The notes under the pieces: model-generated
The model's database searches: none
What the model was told of the DNA's origin: nothing
What the model saw: the letters and a program-made list of their open reading frames with translations, nothing else
Source of the DNA: Bacillota bacterium
GTDB taxonomy: Bacteria > Bacillota > Clostridia > Acetivibrionales > DSM-2933
Direction: 5' to 3'
Assembly (NCBI GenBank): GCA_030705945.1
Contig: JAUZPS010000346.1
Coordinates: 1-5,541, forward strand
DNA length: 5,541 bases
Program-made: the position numbers and the translations under genes
In this document: positions 1 through 5,373 of the stretch, one piece after another
How positions within the stretch are numbered: the first letter of the stretch is position 1
How the letters are laid out: each line of letters opens with the position of its first letter

Positions 1-402
1 AAGGTAAACAATTATAGCTGGTATAAAAAAAATAATAGATATTGAAGCTAAAAACAAAACGAGATTTATAACAGCTAATGTGATTATATTCGATAATTTT
101 TTTCTATCGGGAAAAATTATTTCTTTAAGTGTGTATTTCTCGCCATTTAAATCCTTTAAGTACGCTGATAAATACATAAGAAAAATTATATTAACTAATA
201 TCAACCTGAAATAGATAAAAAAGCTTCCTATTATGCGCAGCGCTCCTGGTAAAGGAATATATTCCCCTCCAAATAAAATTATCAAAGCTAAAACAAAGAG
301 TATTGGAGTTAGATACTCATTTTTTATGCTATAAAATCTAAAGGCTTCAGGGATATAAAATTTTAAGTCCTTAATCTTGTTCTGACTTGGATCACTGTTC
401 AT
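1..402 (-). CDS. Integral membrane protein of unknown function, 5' part only
   Basis: The reading frame opens at an ATG at 402-400 (MNSDPSQNKIKDLKFYIPEA) and stays open for 134 codons to the window edge, so the C-terminus is missing. A short hydrophilic N-terminus is followed by hydrophobic segments at about residues 31-45, 54-79 and 104-134. A charged loop at about 83-103 contains KDLNGEKY and PDRKK. This pattern fits a multi-span inner-membrane protein with no visible catalytic motif. The start is supported by a G-run (GGGGGGA) just upstream, which can pair with the anti-Shine-Dalgarno using G-U wobbles; the C39-like gene at 2241 has a similar G-run. Its 5' leader overlaps a decayed repeat B copy. 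I do not recognise a family. That a gene is here is fairly sure; its function is not. Confidence 0.75.
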   Translation of the reverse strand, partial: MNSDPSQNKIKDLKFYIPEAFRFYSIKNEYLTPILFVLALIILFGGEYIPLPGALRIIGSFFIYFRLILVNIIFLMYLSAYLKDLNGEKYTLKEIIFPDRKKLSNIITLAVINLVLFLASISIIFFIPAIIVYL

Positions 403-422
403 AAATCCCCCCGCAAAACACC

Positions 423-480
423 TTAAAACCATTCGTTATTTTGTTCTGCTTAATGTAAGATTAATAATTATTTTATTATA
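423..480. repeat. Truncated/decayed right half of repeat B
   Basis: This stretch aligns with the right half of the intact B copies (4019-4075 and 5419-5475). It shares TTCGTTATTTTG and, at the expected spacing, AATGTAAGATTAATA. The left arm is absent or unrecognisable, replaced by the start region of the membrane protein gene. The remnant therefore forms the upstream leader of that gene on the minus strand. A TATAAT-like hexamer lies at 480-475 on the minus strand, but no convincing -35 goes with it. Confidence 0.6.
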
Positions 481-667
481 CATCATAGATATCGAACTAA
501 AATGCCTGTTTATACAGCGCATTTTTCAGCCATAAATGGCTTTTCTATACAAACTGTTATATATTTATATTATATGCTTAATTTAACATATAAATTATTA
601 TATATCTTATGGCTAATTTATAAAATAAAATTTTATAGATGAAACTCCCTAATTCACAACCAATAAT
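481..667. other. A+T-rich intergenic stretch with two small hairpins
   Basis: No open frame with a ribosome-binding site is visible. Two adjacent hairpins can be drawn. One spans 499-525 (AAAATGC CTG pairing with CAG, one bulged C, GCATTTT). The other spans 528-541 (AGCCA TAAA TGGCT) and is followed by a short T-run on the plus strand. The AGCC/GGCT core resembles the inner hairpin of the element at 4083-4185, but the match is too short to call them homologous. The rest, 545-640, is almost pure A+T. At 640-653, TGAAACTCCCTAAT matches the end of repeat A plus its flank in reverse complement. Confidence 0.35.
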
Positions 668-668
668 A

Positions 669-694
669 AAAGGACCGGAATATTCCGATCCTTT
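669..694 (-). terminator. Rho-independent terminator for the micro-ORF unit
   Basis: On the minus strand, AAAGGATCGGAA pairs with TTCCGGTCCTTT (one G-U pair), followed directly by TTTTATTATT. The stem is near-perfect and the tail is T-rich only on this strand; read on the plus strand the same position has a C-A mismatch and a weaker tail. It lies about 50 nt past the stop of the 36-codon ORF at 745-855, which fits the end of a short minus-strand transcript. Confidence 0.8.
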
Positions 695-744
695 AGAATT
701 TTATCTTTAGTCATATTTAAGGTTTGGTTTTATTAAAGTTTTAT

Positions 745-855
745 CTACATATAAAGTCCGATCATGGTCATAAAAAGATATGTTGAAAGAATAACCATTA
801 TGCCGAATAAGAACGCGACAAGCCTTTGATAAAAAATTCTTCTCATACCAAACAT
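745..855 (-). CDS. 36-residue single-span membrane micro-protein, unknown
   Basis: An ATG at 855-853 opens a 36-codon frame ending in TAG. It has a textbook ribosome-binding site (AAGGAGG, 863-869) seven bases upstream. The product begins MFGMRRIFYQRLVAFLFG and ends MTMIGLYM. A basic head (R5, R6, R11) is followed by one hydrophobic stretch at about residues 12-36, as expected of a small membrane-inserted protein with its N-terminus inside. A terminator follows about 50 nt downstream, so the ORF sits in its own short transcript. An overlapping 113-codon frame on the same strand (707-1048) has no ribosome-binding site and unlikely composition, and I reject it. I do not recognise the protein. 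The micro-ORF being translated is an inference from the site strength and the terminator. Toxin, transporter subunit and regulator are all possible, with no evidence between them. Confidence 0.6.
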   Translation of the reverse strand: MFGMRRIFYQRLVAFLFGIMVILSTYLFMTMIGLYM

Positions 856-862
856 AAAACTG

Positions 863-869
863 CCTCCTT
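863..869 (-). promoter_or_regulatory. Strong Shine-Dalgarno site of the micro-ORF
   Basis: AAGGAGG on the minus strand with a 7-base spacer to the ATG at 855. This is the strongest ribosome-binding site in the intergenic DNA of the window, and it decides the frame and start of the 36-residue protein. A CATAATA hexamer-plus-one lies 20 bases further upstream (896-890) and resembles a sporulation sigma -10, but no matching -35 is seen at the usual spacing. Confidence 0.7.
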
Positions 870-1096
870 ACAAAAATCCCAATCCATTGTATTATGCAAG
901 AGCTCACGATGAATTCTTTTGAAGACAGAATACACCGAAGAAATAACTTAATAAATAGTATTATAGAATGTATAATGTAGAATAAATAATTAGCATTCAA
1001 AATTAAGTTGAAAGTCGAAGGCAGAAAATAAGATTCCTTCGTGGTCAAAGAAAAGTTAACTGAACTATACCATAATTACAATTAACCATTTATTAA

Positions 1097-1190
1097 GGGA
1101 GTTTCAAAAAATTCCTTGTTCAAGTTTTGTATGATGAAAGCCCATTATATCAAGTTTTTGAAACTCCCAGTTGCTAAGTTTTTTTGATAC
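1097..1190 (+). repeat. Repeat A, copy 1 (hairpin-forming, about 94 bp)
   Basis: The unit begins with GGGAGTTTCAAAAA and, at 1155-1168, has the exact reverse complement TTTTTGAAACTCCC. The pairing extends inward by CTTG/CAAG past a 4-nt bulge. It continues past the palindrome into a conserved 22-base tail (AGTTGCTAAG, a T-run, GATAC). A copy at 5157-5252 differs only by one substitution, one extra C and one extra T in the run. The flanks of the two copies are unrelated. No reading frame is present inside. The minus strand of the loop contains TGATATAAT, an extended -10-like sequence. The stretch between this copy and the micro-ORF (870-1096) shows nothing else I can support. Confidence 0.85.
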
Positions 1191-1320
1191 AACCTAATTG
1201 GATAATTGAAAAATATAGTAAAGAAAATAAGTTTTTGAAATTAAGAGTTTTTTGAGGAGTTTGAATTAAAATGAATTTATAGTTTTATTAAAAGTAATTA
1301 ACCTCTATTACAAAACACTG

Positions 1321-1350
1321 ATAATATTGCGCATTATTTTAATCTGTCAA
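1321..1350 (-). promoter_or_regulatory. Sigma-A type promoter, directed to the micro-ORF
   Basis: On the minus strand a perfect TTGACA (1350-1345) is followed, after 18 bases, by TATTAT (1326-1321). It lies about 80 nt past the stop of the C39-like gene and points toward repeat A and the 36-codon ORF, with the terminator at 669-694 beyond. This would give a transcript of about 640 nt with a leader of about 460 nt. No ORF with a start codon follows the nearby AGAGG (1307-1303). The rest of 1191-1431 is A+T-rich with no recognisable gene or terminator. Confidence 0.5.
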
Positions 1351-1431
1351 GTGAATGAATATTAGAACTTTTAATATATATATATTGTAACATTAATTTA
1401 ATATTTTTTCAATCGTTCATTTTGGTTAAAT

Positions 1432-2241
1432 TTACTTCAAATTTTTCTCTAATGCAGTAAATTCCAATAAAAGGCCACTAAATTTATATTTATCAAGTAA
1501 TTGTTCTTTTGATATTATTACTTTGCCTGCAAGTGGGTCTCCAATAACAAATTTACCATTTTTACTTCCTAAATATACAATTACATGCCCTATGCCGCTA
1601 ACTTCAACATCAAGTATTGATGGAGCCTTGACACCCTCGAGATCTTTCGATACTCTGCAGTTCAATTTAAATCCATTTTCCCTTGCGTATCTGACTATCT
1701 GGCTAATACTAGTGCCTGAACGGCTTGTCTGCATTGACTTCGCAACCTCAGCCTCAGTTCTTTTTTCACCGAAAAAATTAAAAACAGTCGCCAAACAAGA
1801 AGGCGCGCAGGTATAATCCACAGACTGGATACAAACCCCATCTCTCCATTCATCTTTGAAATTATCATAGTTTACCATTATCGGGAAATAGTTTATGTAT
1901 TGGGGTATCAGTATAAGTATTGCAACCAAGTAAAAATACTTCCTGTATTTATTCAAGATAACGCTAATATTGGAATTTTTATTGTTTACAACAAATCCTA
2001 TAAAAAGGCCGCATAATACTGTTAAAAATTCCGATCCCCGAACTGCGCTTAACTCAACAATCCAAACAGTATCAAAAAAAATTGGTACAATAAGAAGCAT
2101 TAATGTTGGAATGCATAAAATAAAAAATGTAAAATTTAAGACTACTCTTTTTCTTTTATCAATAATTTTTTGGGAAATTATCTTTCCAGCAAATAATGAT
2201 AAAACTGATAATAAAATATTAAACAATAGTTGTAATTTCAC
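1432..2241 (-). CDS. Membrane-anchored C39-like cysteine peptidase
   Basis: The product has 269 residues. Four membrane segments lie at about 5-22, 33-56, 71-87 and 101-122, followed by a C-terminal domain from about 130. That domain carries the C39 signature: Gln139, five residues, Cys145 in TCAPSCLATVFNFFG, then GHVIVYLG with His219, and GDP with Asp235, i.e. the Q/C/H/D set of papain-like C39 peptidases. The usual Gly after the catalytic Cys is Ala146. Basic loops at 23-32 and 88-100 suggest those loops are cytoplasmic, which puts the peptidase domain outside the membrane; this is inference. In C39 bacteriocin exporters the domain is N-terminal, cytosolic and fused to an ABC transporter, and none of that is present here. 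The start is GTG, chosen because AGGGGGA lies seven bases upstream. The substrate is unknown, and no double-glycine peptide gene is visible nearby. Confidence 0.82.
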   Translation of the reverse strand: MKLQLLFNILLSVLSLFAGKIISQKIIDKRKRVVLNFTFFILCIPTLMLLIVPIFFDTVWIVELSAVRGSEFLTVLCGLFIGFVVNNKNSNISVILNKYRKYFYLVAILILIPQYINYFPIMVNYDNFKDEWRDGVCIQSVDYTCAPSCLATVFNFFGEKRTEAEVAKSMQTSRSGTSISQIVRYARENGFKLNCRVSKDLEGVKAPSILDVEVSGIGHVIVYLGSKNGKFVIGDPLAGKVIISKEQLLDKYKFSGLLLEFTALEKNLK

Positions 2242-2303
2242 AAAATATCCCCCTGAATATTATATCTCTTAATAAATTTTGATATTGAAAGGTTTTCAAT
2301 GAA

Positions 2304-2355
2304 GCGCTTTTTAACATCACAAATACGATAAAAAATTTATTATGTTAAAAAGCGC
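2304..2355. repeat. 14-bp perfect inverted repeat between sleL-like and C39-like genes
   Basis: GCGCTTTTTAACAT (2304-2317) and its exact reverse complement (2342-2355) flank a 24-base A+T-rich loop. It lies 38 nt past the stop of the LysM-GH18 gene on the minus strand. Neither side has a following T-run, so it is not a standard intrinsic terminator. It could reduce read-through, protect a 3' end, or be a relic of a palindromic repeat. It does not align with families A or B. Confidence 0.6.
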
Positions 2356-2392
2356 CAGTTATATAAATATAAATTTAAATATAATAATTTTC

Positions 2393-3679
2393 TTATAAAA
2401 CTTTAACAATATTAAACATATCATCCAGCACTGCCCAGTTCTGTGGGAATGACTGGCCCAGAAGCCAGTAACTTACACCTCTTAGCCCATACTCAACAGC
2501 TGTAAGAAACTTTACTCTGACGCTTCTGGCATCTTCAAACCAAACTACATGATTGACTTTATTTTCATCATAGTAGTTAAAAAATGGTGATTGCGCCACC
2601 TGATCATATTTTACTATAGAACCATAATTAGAAGCAATACTTAATGCTTTCTGAGGACTAACACGGGCTGCAAACGGCCCGCCTGGAACATAAGGAAGTT
2701 TCCAGTCATACCCATACAACGGCATACCCATTATAATTTTTTTAGGAGGTATTACCGATACAGCATAATCAAGCACCTTCTTTACTGAATTAATTGGAGC
2801 CACAGCCATAGGAGGTCCACCCGACCATCCCCATTCATATGTCATTATGATTACAAAATCAACTATTTCTCCGTGAGCTGGATAATCGTGAGCTTCATAC
2901 CATTCCCCGACCTGTGTTGCAGAAATCTTGGGAGCAAGGGATGTTGAGAGTACATAATTGTTATTGTGCAGCGTCTGCGCCATCTTTCTCAAAAAACTAT
3001 TATACAATTCTCTATCTGCAGGCAATACTCTTTCAAAATCAATATTAAGCCCGTAAAACTTTTTGTCTTTCATTGTGGCTAAAACATTATCTATGAGTTT
3101 CTGCTGTATATCGTTGTTTGTCAGGATTGTATGAGCAAGTTCGGTCCGGAAATTGCCCTCGCTAAAATTGGTAATAACCATCAATGAAGCGACATTATAA
3201 TTTGAAGCTGTATTTCTTATAGCAGAATCTTCAATATCATTAATAGTACCATCTGCATTAACCTGATAACTGAAAGGGCTTATATAAGTCAAATATCTTC
3301 CAACTTCGTTTACAGTATTAACTTCTTCTGTAGTTGTAGATGGTTCTATGAAGCCATTAACCTCAATATACCCAAAATTTTTACTTGCTTCGGGTATTCT
3401 TAATGTCATTCCCACTTGAAGTATATATGGATATGGAATCCTATTATATCTTGCAAGAGCTTCATAGTTTATTCCAAACTTTCTTCCAATTGACCACAAA
3501 CTGTCGCCTGGTTGAACAACATATACGGTCTCTGTAGTTGGTATCACTAAAGCCTGGCCAATAACAAGCGACGGTATTTCATAGAGTTTGTTAACTGAAC
3601 TGATGATGTCCATACTTATGCCGAATTTCTGTGATATAGAGTATAAAGAATCTCCATGTCGAACAACATATATTGTCAA
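2393..3679 (-). CDS. sleL: SleL/YaaH-type spore cortex-lytic N-acetylglucosaminidase (LysM2-GH18)
   Basis: With the start chosen here the product has 428 residues. Two LysM domains lie at about 3-47 (IYVVRHGDSLYSISQKFG...) and 52-96 (VYVVQPGDSLWSIGRKFG...), then a GH18 domain from about 103 to the end. The catalytic strand reads YGLNIDFE, with Asp214 and the proton donor Glu216. Further hallmarks are EWYEAHDYPAHGEIVDFV, MTYEWGWSGGPP, GMPLYGYDWKLPY and SYWLLGQSFPQNW, which closely match Bacillus YaaH from memory. These enzymes cleave cortex fragments rich in muramic-delta-lactam during germination and are held on peptidoglycan by LysM. No signal peptide is present, as is usual for the family. 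The TTG at 3679 was chosen because homologues begin almost at the first LysM and a G-rich stretch (GGGAAGTGG) lies just upstream. An in-frame TTG at 3706 would add nine residues but has no better site. Confidence 0.93.
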   Translation of the reverse strand: MTIYVVRHGDSLYSISQKFGISMDIISSVNKLYEIPSLVIGQALVIPTTETVYVVQPGDSLWSIGRKFGINYEALARYNRIPYPYILQVGMTLRIPEASKNFGYIEVNGFIEPSTTTEEVNTVNEVGRYLTYISPFSYQVNADGTINDIEDSAIRNTASNYNVASLMVITNFSEGNFRTELAHTILTNNDIQQKLIDNVLATMKDKKFYGLNIDFERVLPADRELYNSFLRKMAQTLHNNNYVLSTSLAPKISATQVGEWYEAHDYPAHGEIVDFVIIMTYEWGWSGGPPMAVAPINSVKKVLDYAVSVIPPKKIIMGMPLYGYDWKLPYVPGGPFAARVSPQKALSIASNYGSIVKYDQVAQSPFFNYYDENKVNHVVWFEDARSVRVKFLTAVEYGLRGVSYWLLGQSFPQNWAVLDDMFNIVKVL

Positions 3680-3736
3680 AATTTCCACTTCCCATGTAGA
3701 TATCAAACTGTATATTAATTAATTGCGCATAGAAAA

Positions 3737-3766
3737 CTTTTACTTTATTTTTGATTTTTATGTCAA
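3737..3766 (-). promoter_or_regulatory. Possible promoter of the sleL-like gene
   Basis: A perfect TTGACA (3766-3761, minus strand) is followed after 18 bases by TAAAAG (3742-3737), a poor -10. Spore-lytic genes of this family are normally read by a sporulation sigma factor. A TATACAGT nearer the gene resembles a sigma-E -10, but no -35 is visible at the right spacing. Either could be the true site; the sequence does not decide. Confidence 0.3.
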
Positions 3767-3973
3767 CTTAACGCTCGGCTCTTTTTTTGTCGCAAACTTT
3801 ATTTTTAAATTTTAAACTTACAAAACAAGTAATAAAACCTAAGCTTCTGCAACAACTAATATATACAGGTGGTATCCATAAAATATTCCTGTTTTATTAT
3901 ATTCATGAATAAAAAAAATGACAATAATTATGAACAGAATCAATTAACCTTTTAATTTTTCAATCATTCCTAA
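3767..3973. other. A+T-rich spacer without a supported gene
   Basis: Between the possible sleL promoter and repeat B, I find only two weak frames. A plus-strand 16-codon frame begins MNKKNDNNYEQ at 3904 but has no ribosome-binding site. A minus-strand TTG-started 34-codon frame (3839-3943) encodes a hydrophobic peptide with a weak, too-close AAAGG. I do not annotate either. The AGGTGG at 3867 has no start codon behind it. Confidence 0.4.
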
Positions 3974-4075
3974 ATAAAAAGCAATTAATCTTTTACATTT
4001 GCCTATCACAAAATAACGTTAAAGCGTTCGTTATTTTGCTCCGTCAAATGTAAGATTAATAGTGCTTTTTATATA
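3974..4075. repeat. Repeat B, copy 1 (102-bp nested palindrome)
   Basis: This copy equals 5374-5475 at 101 of 102 positions; the difference is at 4008 (A) versus 5408 (T). The outer arms are imperfect inverted repeats of about 30 bases: AAAAAGCAATTAATC, TTTTACATTTG on the left, CAAATGTAAGATTAATAG, TGCTTTTT on the right, with two 2-base offsets. Inside is a perfect 10-bp hairpin, CAAAATAACG (4009-4018) with CGTTATTTTG (4029-4038). It has no coding capacity. The structure is that of a MITE- or REP-like palindromic unit. It abuts the terminator-like element at 4083. Confidence 0.88.
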
Positions 4076-4082
4076 ATAAAAA

Positions 4083-4185
4083 AGATAACCAAACGTAAAA
4101 TTAGTTTTATTAGTTGCCCCAAAGCCGAAAAATGGCTTTACGAAGCGAACCAGTATAAAACTAAAAACTTTACATTTGGTTATCT
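4083..4185 (-). terminator. Long inverted repeat acting as probable terminator of the CBM gene
   Basis: AGATAACCAAACGTAAA (4083-4099) pairs with TTTACATTTGGTTATCT (4169-4185) with a single C/T difference, which is a G-U pair in one orientation. Inside, AGTTTTAT and ATAAAACT pair again, and AAAGCC (4121-4126) pairs with GGCTTT. On the minus strand the stem closes into TTTTTTATTATAT, and the element begins 35 nt after the stop of the gene at 4221. That is the position and tail of an intrinsic terminator, although the stem is much longer and less G+C-rich than usual. It may be a palindromic repeat that now serves as a terminator. Confidence 0.6.
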
Positions 4186-4220
4186 CTATCTAGAGCGTCA
4201 AAATTAATCCTCGGATTTTT

Positions 4221-4820
4221 TTACGCTTTTGTTGCTTTTGTTGGCTTTGCTGCTTTTGCCGTTGTTTTTGTCGAAGCTTTCGTTGAAGCCTCTTTTACAG
4301 CTCCATCATCTGTTTTTGCAGCTTTTTTTGCAGTTGCTTTTGATTCATTTGTTTCTGTAGATTTAGCCTTTACTTTAACCGAACTTTTCTTTTCTGCCGA
4401 GGCTTTTACAGGCTTTTTATTTTCCTTAACATCATCTATTTCATTAATAACTTCAGCAGTTAATTTTGAAGTAGATTTTGTGCTTGATTGTTTTGTAGCT
4501 TTAGATTTTTCCGAAATCATAAAAGAATAATTTTGTGTTGAGTTATTATCCCAGTTGTCTGCGCTATCTTTGAAAGAAAAGTTAAGAACTTCAGGATGTG
4601 TTAATTTGACCGTTCCTTTAAATATACCATTTTCATTTTCCATTGGTAAGAAGTCTCTTTCCAACCAATTGTCTCCATATCCAATATGCATAAAAATCTG
4701 ATCTGCGCCGCTCTTTGCCAATAAGCCTTCATAAGTTATAGTAACTTCATCTCCAACACTTAAGGACTCTTTAGAAAGCATAACGCCGTTTTCTGCATAT
4801 GGTTGAGATTTTAAACTCAT
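4221..4820 (-). CDS. CBM25/53-like starch/glycogen-binding protein with basic Lys/Ala/Thr tail
   Basis: The product has 199 residues. Residues 12-102 look like a CBM25/CBM53 starch-binding module: SVGDEVTITYEGLLAKSG, IFMHIGYGDNW with Trp52, FSFKDSADNWDNN with Trp90, and NYSF. Residues 104-199 are low-complexity, rich in Lys, Ala, Thr and Ser, with a mildly acidic break (EVINEIDDVKENKK) and a C-terminal run of KAAKPTKATKA type. There is no signal peptide or enzyme domain, so it probably acts in the cytoplasm, perhaps on glycogen or another alpha-glucan (inference). The tail could bind a polyanion or link to a partner. The ATG at 4820 was chosen over an upstream GTG at 4829 because GAGGTGAT lies eight bases before the ATG and the GTG is inside that site. 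It is a single-gene unit with its own promoter and terminator. Confidence 0.82.
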   Translation of the reverse strand: MSLKSQPYAENGVMLSKESLSVGDEVTITYEGLLAKSGADQIFMHIGYGDNWLERDFLPMENENGIFKGTVKLTHPEVLNFSFKDSADNWDNNSTQNYSFMISEKSKATKQSSTKSTSKLTAEVINEIDDVKENKKPVKASAEKKSSVKVKAKSTETNESKATAKKAAKTDDGAVKEASTKASTKTTAKAAKPTKATKA

Positions 4821-4825
4821 TGAAA

Positions 4826-4870
4826 TCACCTCTCAACATTAGTATTGTAAATAATTGCTAAGCCTTTCAT
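4826..4870 (-). CDS. Possible 14-residue upstream ORF before the CBM gene
   Basis: An ATG at 4870 opens MKGLAIIYNTNVER and stops at a TGA (4828-4826) that lies inside the ribosome-binding site of the CBM gene. TAAGGA precedes the ATG, but only four bases away, and an overlapping ATG in another frame is closer still. If translated, its stop would put a terminating ribosome on the next gene's start site, suggesting coupling. It may equally be chance. Confidence 0.2.
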   Translation of the reverse strand: MKGLAIIYNTNVER

Positions 4871-4915
4871 TCATTCCTTACAGTTTAATTAAATTTTACA
4901 ATGTGATGGTTATAT

Positions 4916-5031
4916 AGATAACGAAATATTGAATTGAACTTGACTACTGCAGAAGTTATTTTATACTTCCAAAGTTTATAGTTCGTTATCTTTAGATACA
5001 GAAACTTTAATAGCCCTGTATCCAAACTTTG
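4916..5031 (-). promoter_or_regulatory. Structured 5' leader of the CBM gene
   Basis: Read on the minus strand, three pairings are visible. GATACAG (5022-5016) pairs with CTGTATC (5001-4995) as a hairpin. CAAAGTTT (5031-5024) can pair with AAACTTTG (4977-4970). AGATAACGAA (4991-4982) pairs with TTCGTTATCT (4925-4916). The last two cross each other, so they form a pseudoknot or are alternatives. A second AAAGTTT in the first hairpin's loop could compete for the AAACTTTG. A small GAAGT/ACTTC hairpin lies at 4968-4951. I recognise no known riboswitch class and see no leader terminator. Confidence 0.4.
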
Positions 5032-5047
5032 ACTAATTGCCTACACC

Positions 5048-5075
5048 ATTATATCATAAATTTAAAAAAATTCAA
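5048..5075 (-). promoter_or_regulatory. Sigma-A promoter of the CBM gene
   Basis: On the minus strand TTGAAT (5075-5070) is followed after 16 bases by a perfect TATAAT (5053-5048), preceded by TGA, so it is an extended -10. Transcription would begin near 5041, leaving a leader of about 220 nt before the ATG at 4820. It is the best-matching complete promoter in the window. Confidence 0.6.
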
Positions 5076-5156
5076 AACATTTTTTATATATTGATATCAA
5101 TCATTTTACATATTATATAATTCAATCAATCAGGCAGCATCGAATATAAATGATTA

Positions 5157-5252
5157 GGGAGTTTCAAAAAATTCCTTGTTCAAGTTTTGTATGATGAAAA
5201 CCCCATTATATCAAGTTTTTGAAACTCCCAGTTGCTAAGTTTTTTTTGATAC
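5157..5252 (+). repeat. Repeat A, copy 2 (hairpin-forming, about 96 bp)
   Basis: This is near-identical to 1097-1190: the same 14-base arms (GGGAGTTTCAAAAA and TTTTTGAAACTCCC), the same loop and the same 22-base tail, with a T-run of eight instead of seven. It lies about 80 nt upstream of the CBM promoter in the same orientation as copy 1. It has no coding capacity. The minus strand of its loop again carries TGATATAAT. Confidence 0.85.
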
Positions 5253-5286
5253 TACCTTACATACAAATATACTTAAATCAACAAAC

Positions 5287-5370
5287 CTTTTACATTTTAT
5301 AAATCGCTAAATCCGTTAAACCGTTTATCATTTTGGTACTCAAAATGTAAGATAAATAATGATTTTAATT
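5287..5370. repeat. Decayed repeat B relative, next to copy 2
   Basis: CTTTTACATTTT (5287-5298) and AAAATGTAAG (5342-5351) keep the B-type arms. CCGTTAAACCGTTTATCATTTTG matches the B core (TAACGTTAAAGCGTTCGTTATTTTG) with several changes that spoil the inner hairpin. It ends just before the intact copy at 5374, so the two sit head to tail. Confidence 0.5.
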
Positions 5371-5373
5371 TAT

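Noticed and set aside
707..1048. 113-codon minus-strand frame
   Set aside because: It has no ribosome-binding site, unlikely composition and no recognisable domain, and it overlaps the 36-codon ORF at 745-855 in another frame, which has a strong site.
1523..1816. 97-codon plus-strand frame
   Set aside because: It is antisense to the peptidase domain of the C39-like gene, whose catalytic motifs fix the real frame.
2259..2264. TATAAT on the minus strand just before the C39-like gene
   Set aside because: Transcription from it would begin inside or past the ribosome-binding site, and no -35 is visible.
1970..2272. 100-codon plus-strand frame
   Set aside because: It is antisense to the membrane segments of the C39-like gene and has no supporting ribosome-binding site.
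3839..3943. 34-codon hydrophobic minus-strand frame starting at TTG (MILFIIIVIFF...)
   Set aside because: It has a non-ATG start, and AAAGG only about four bases away. A+T-rich DNA readily gives Ile/Phe-rich frames. No terminator or promoter supports it.
3904..3954. 16-codon plus-strand frame starting MNKKNDNNYEQ
   Set aside because: It looks like a protein N-terminus cut short near a repeat, but has no ribosome-binding site and is too short to tell from chance.
4827..4829. GTG as start of the CBM gene
   Set aside because: The GTG is part of the GAGGTGAT ribosome-binding site that serves the ATG at 4820.
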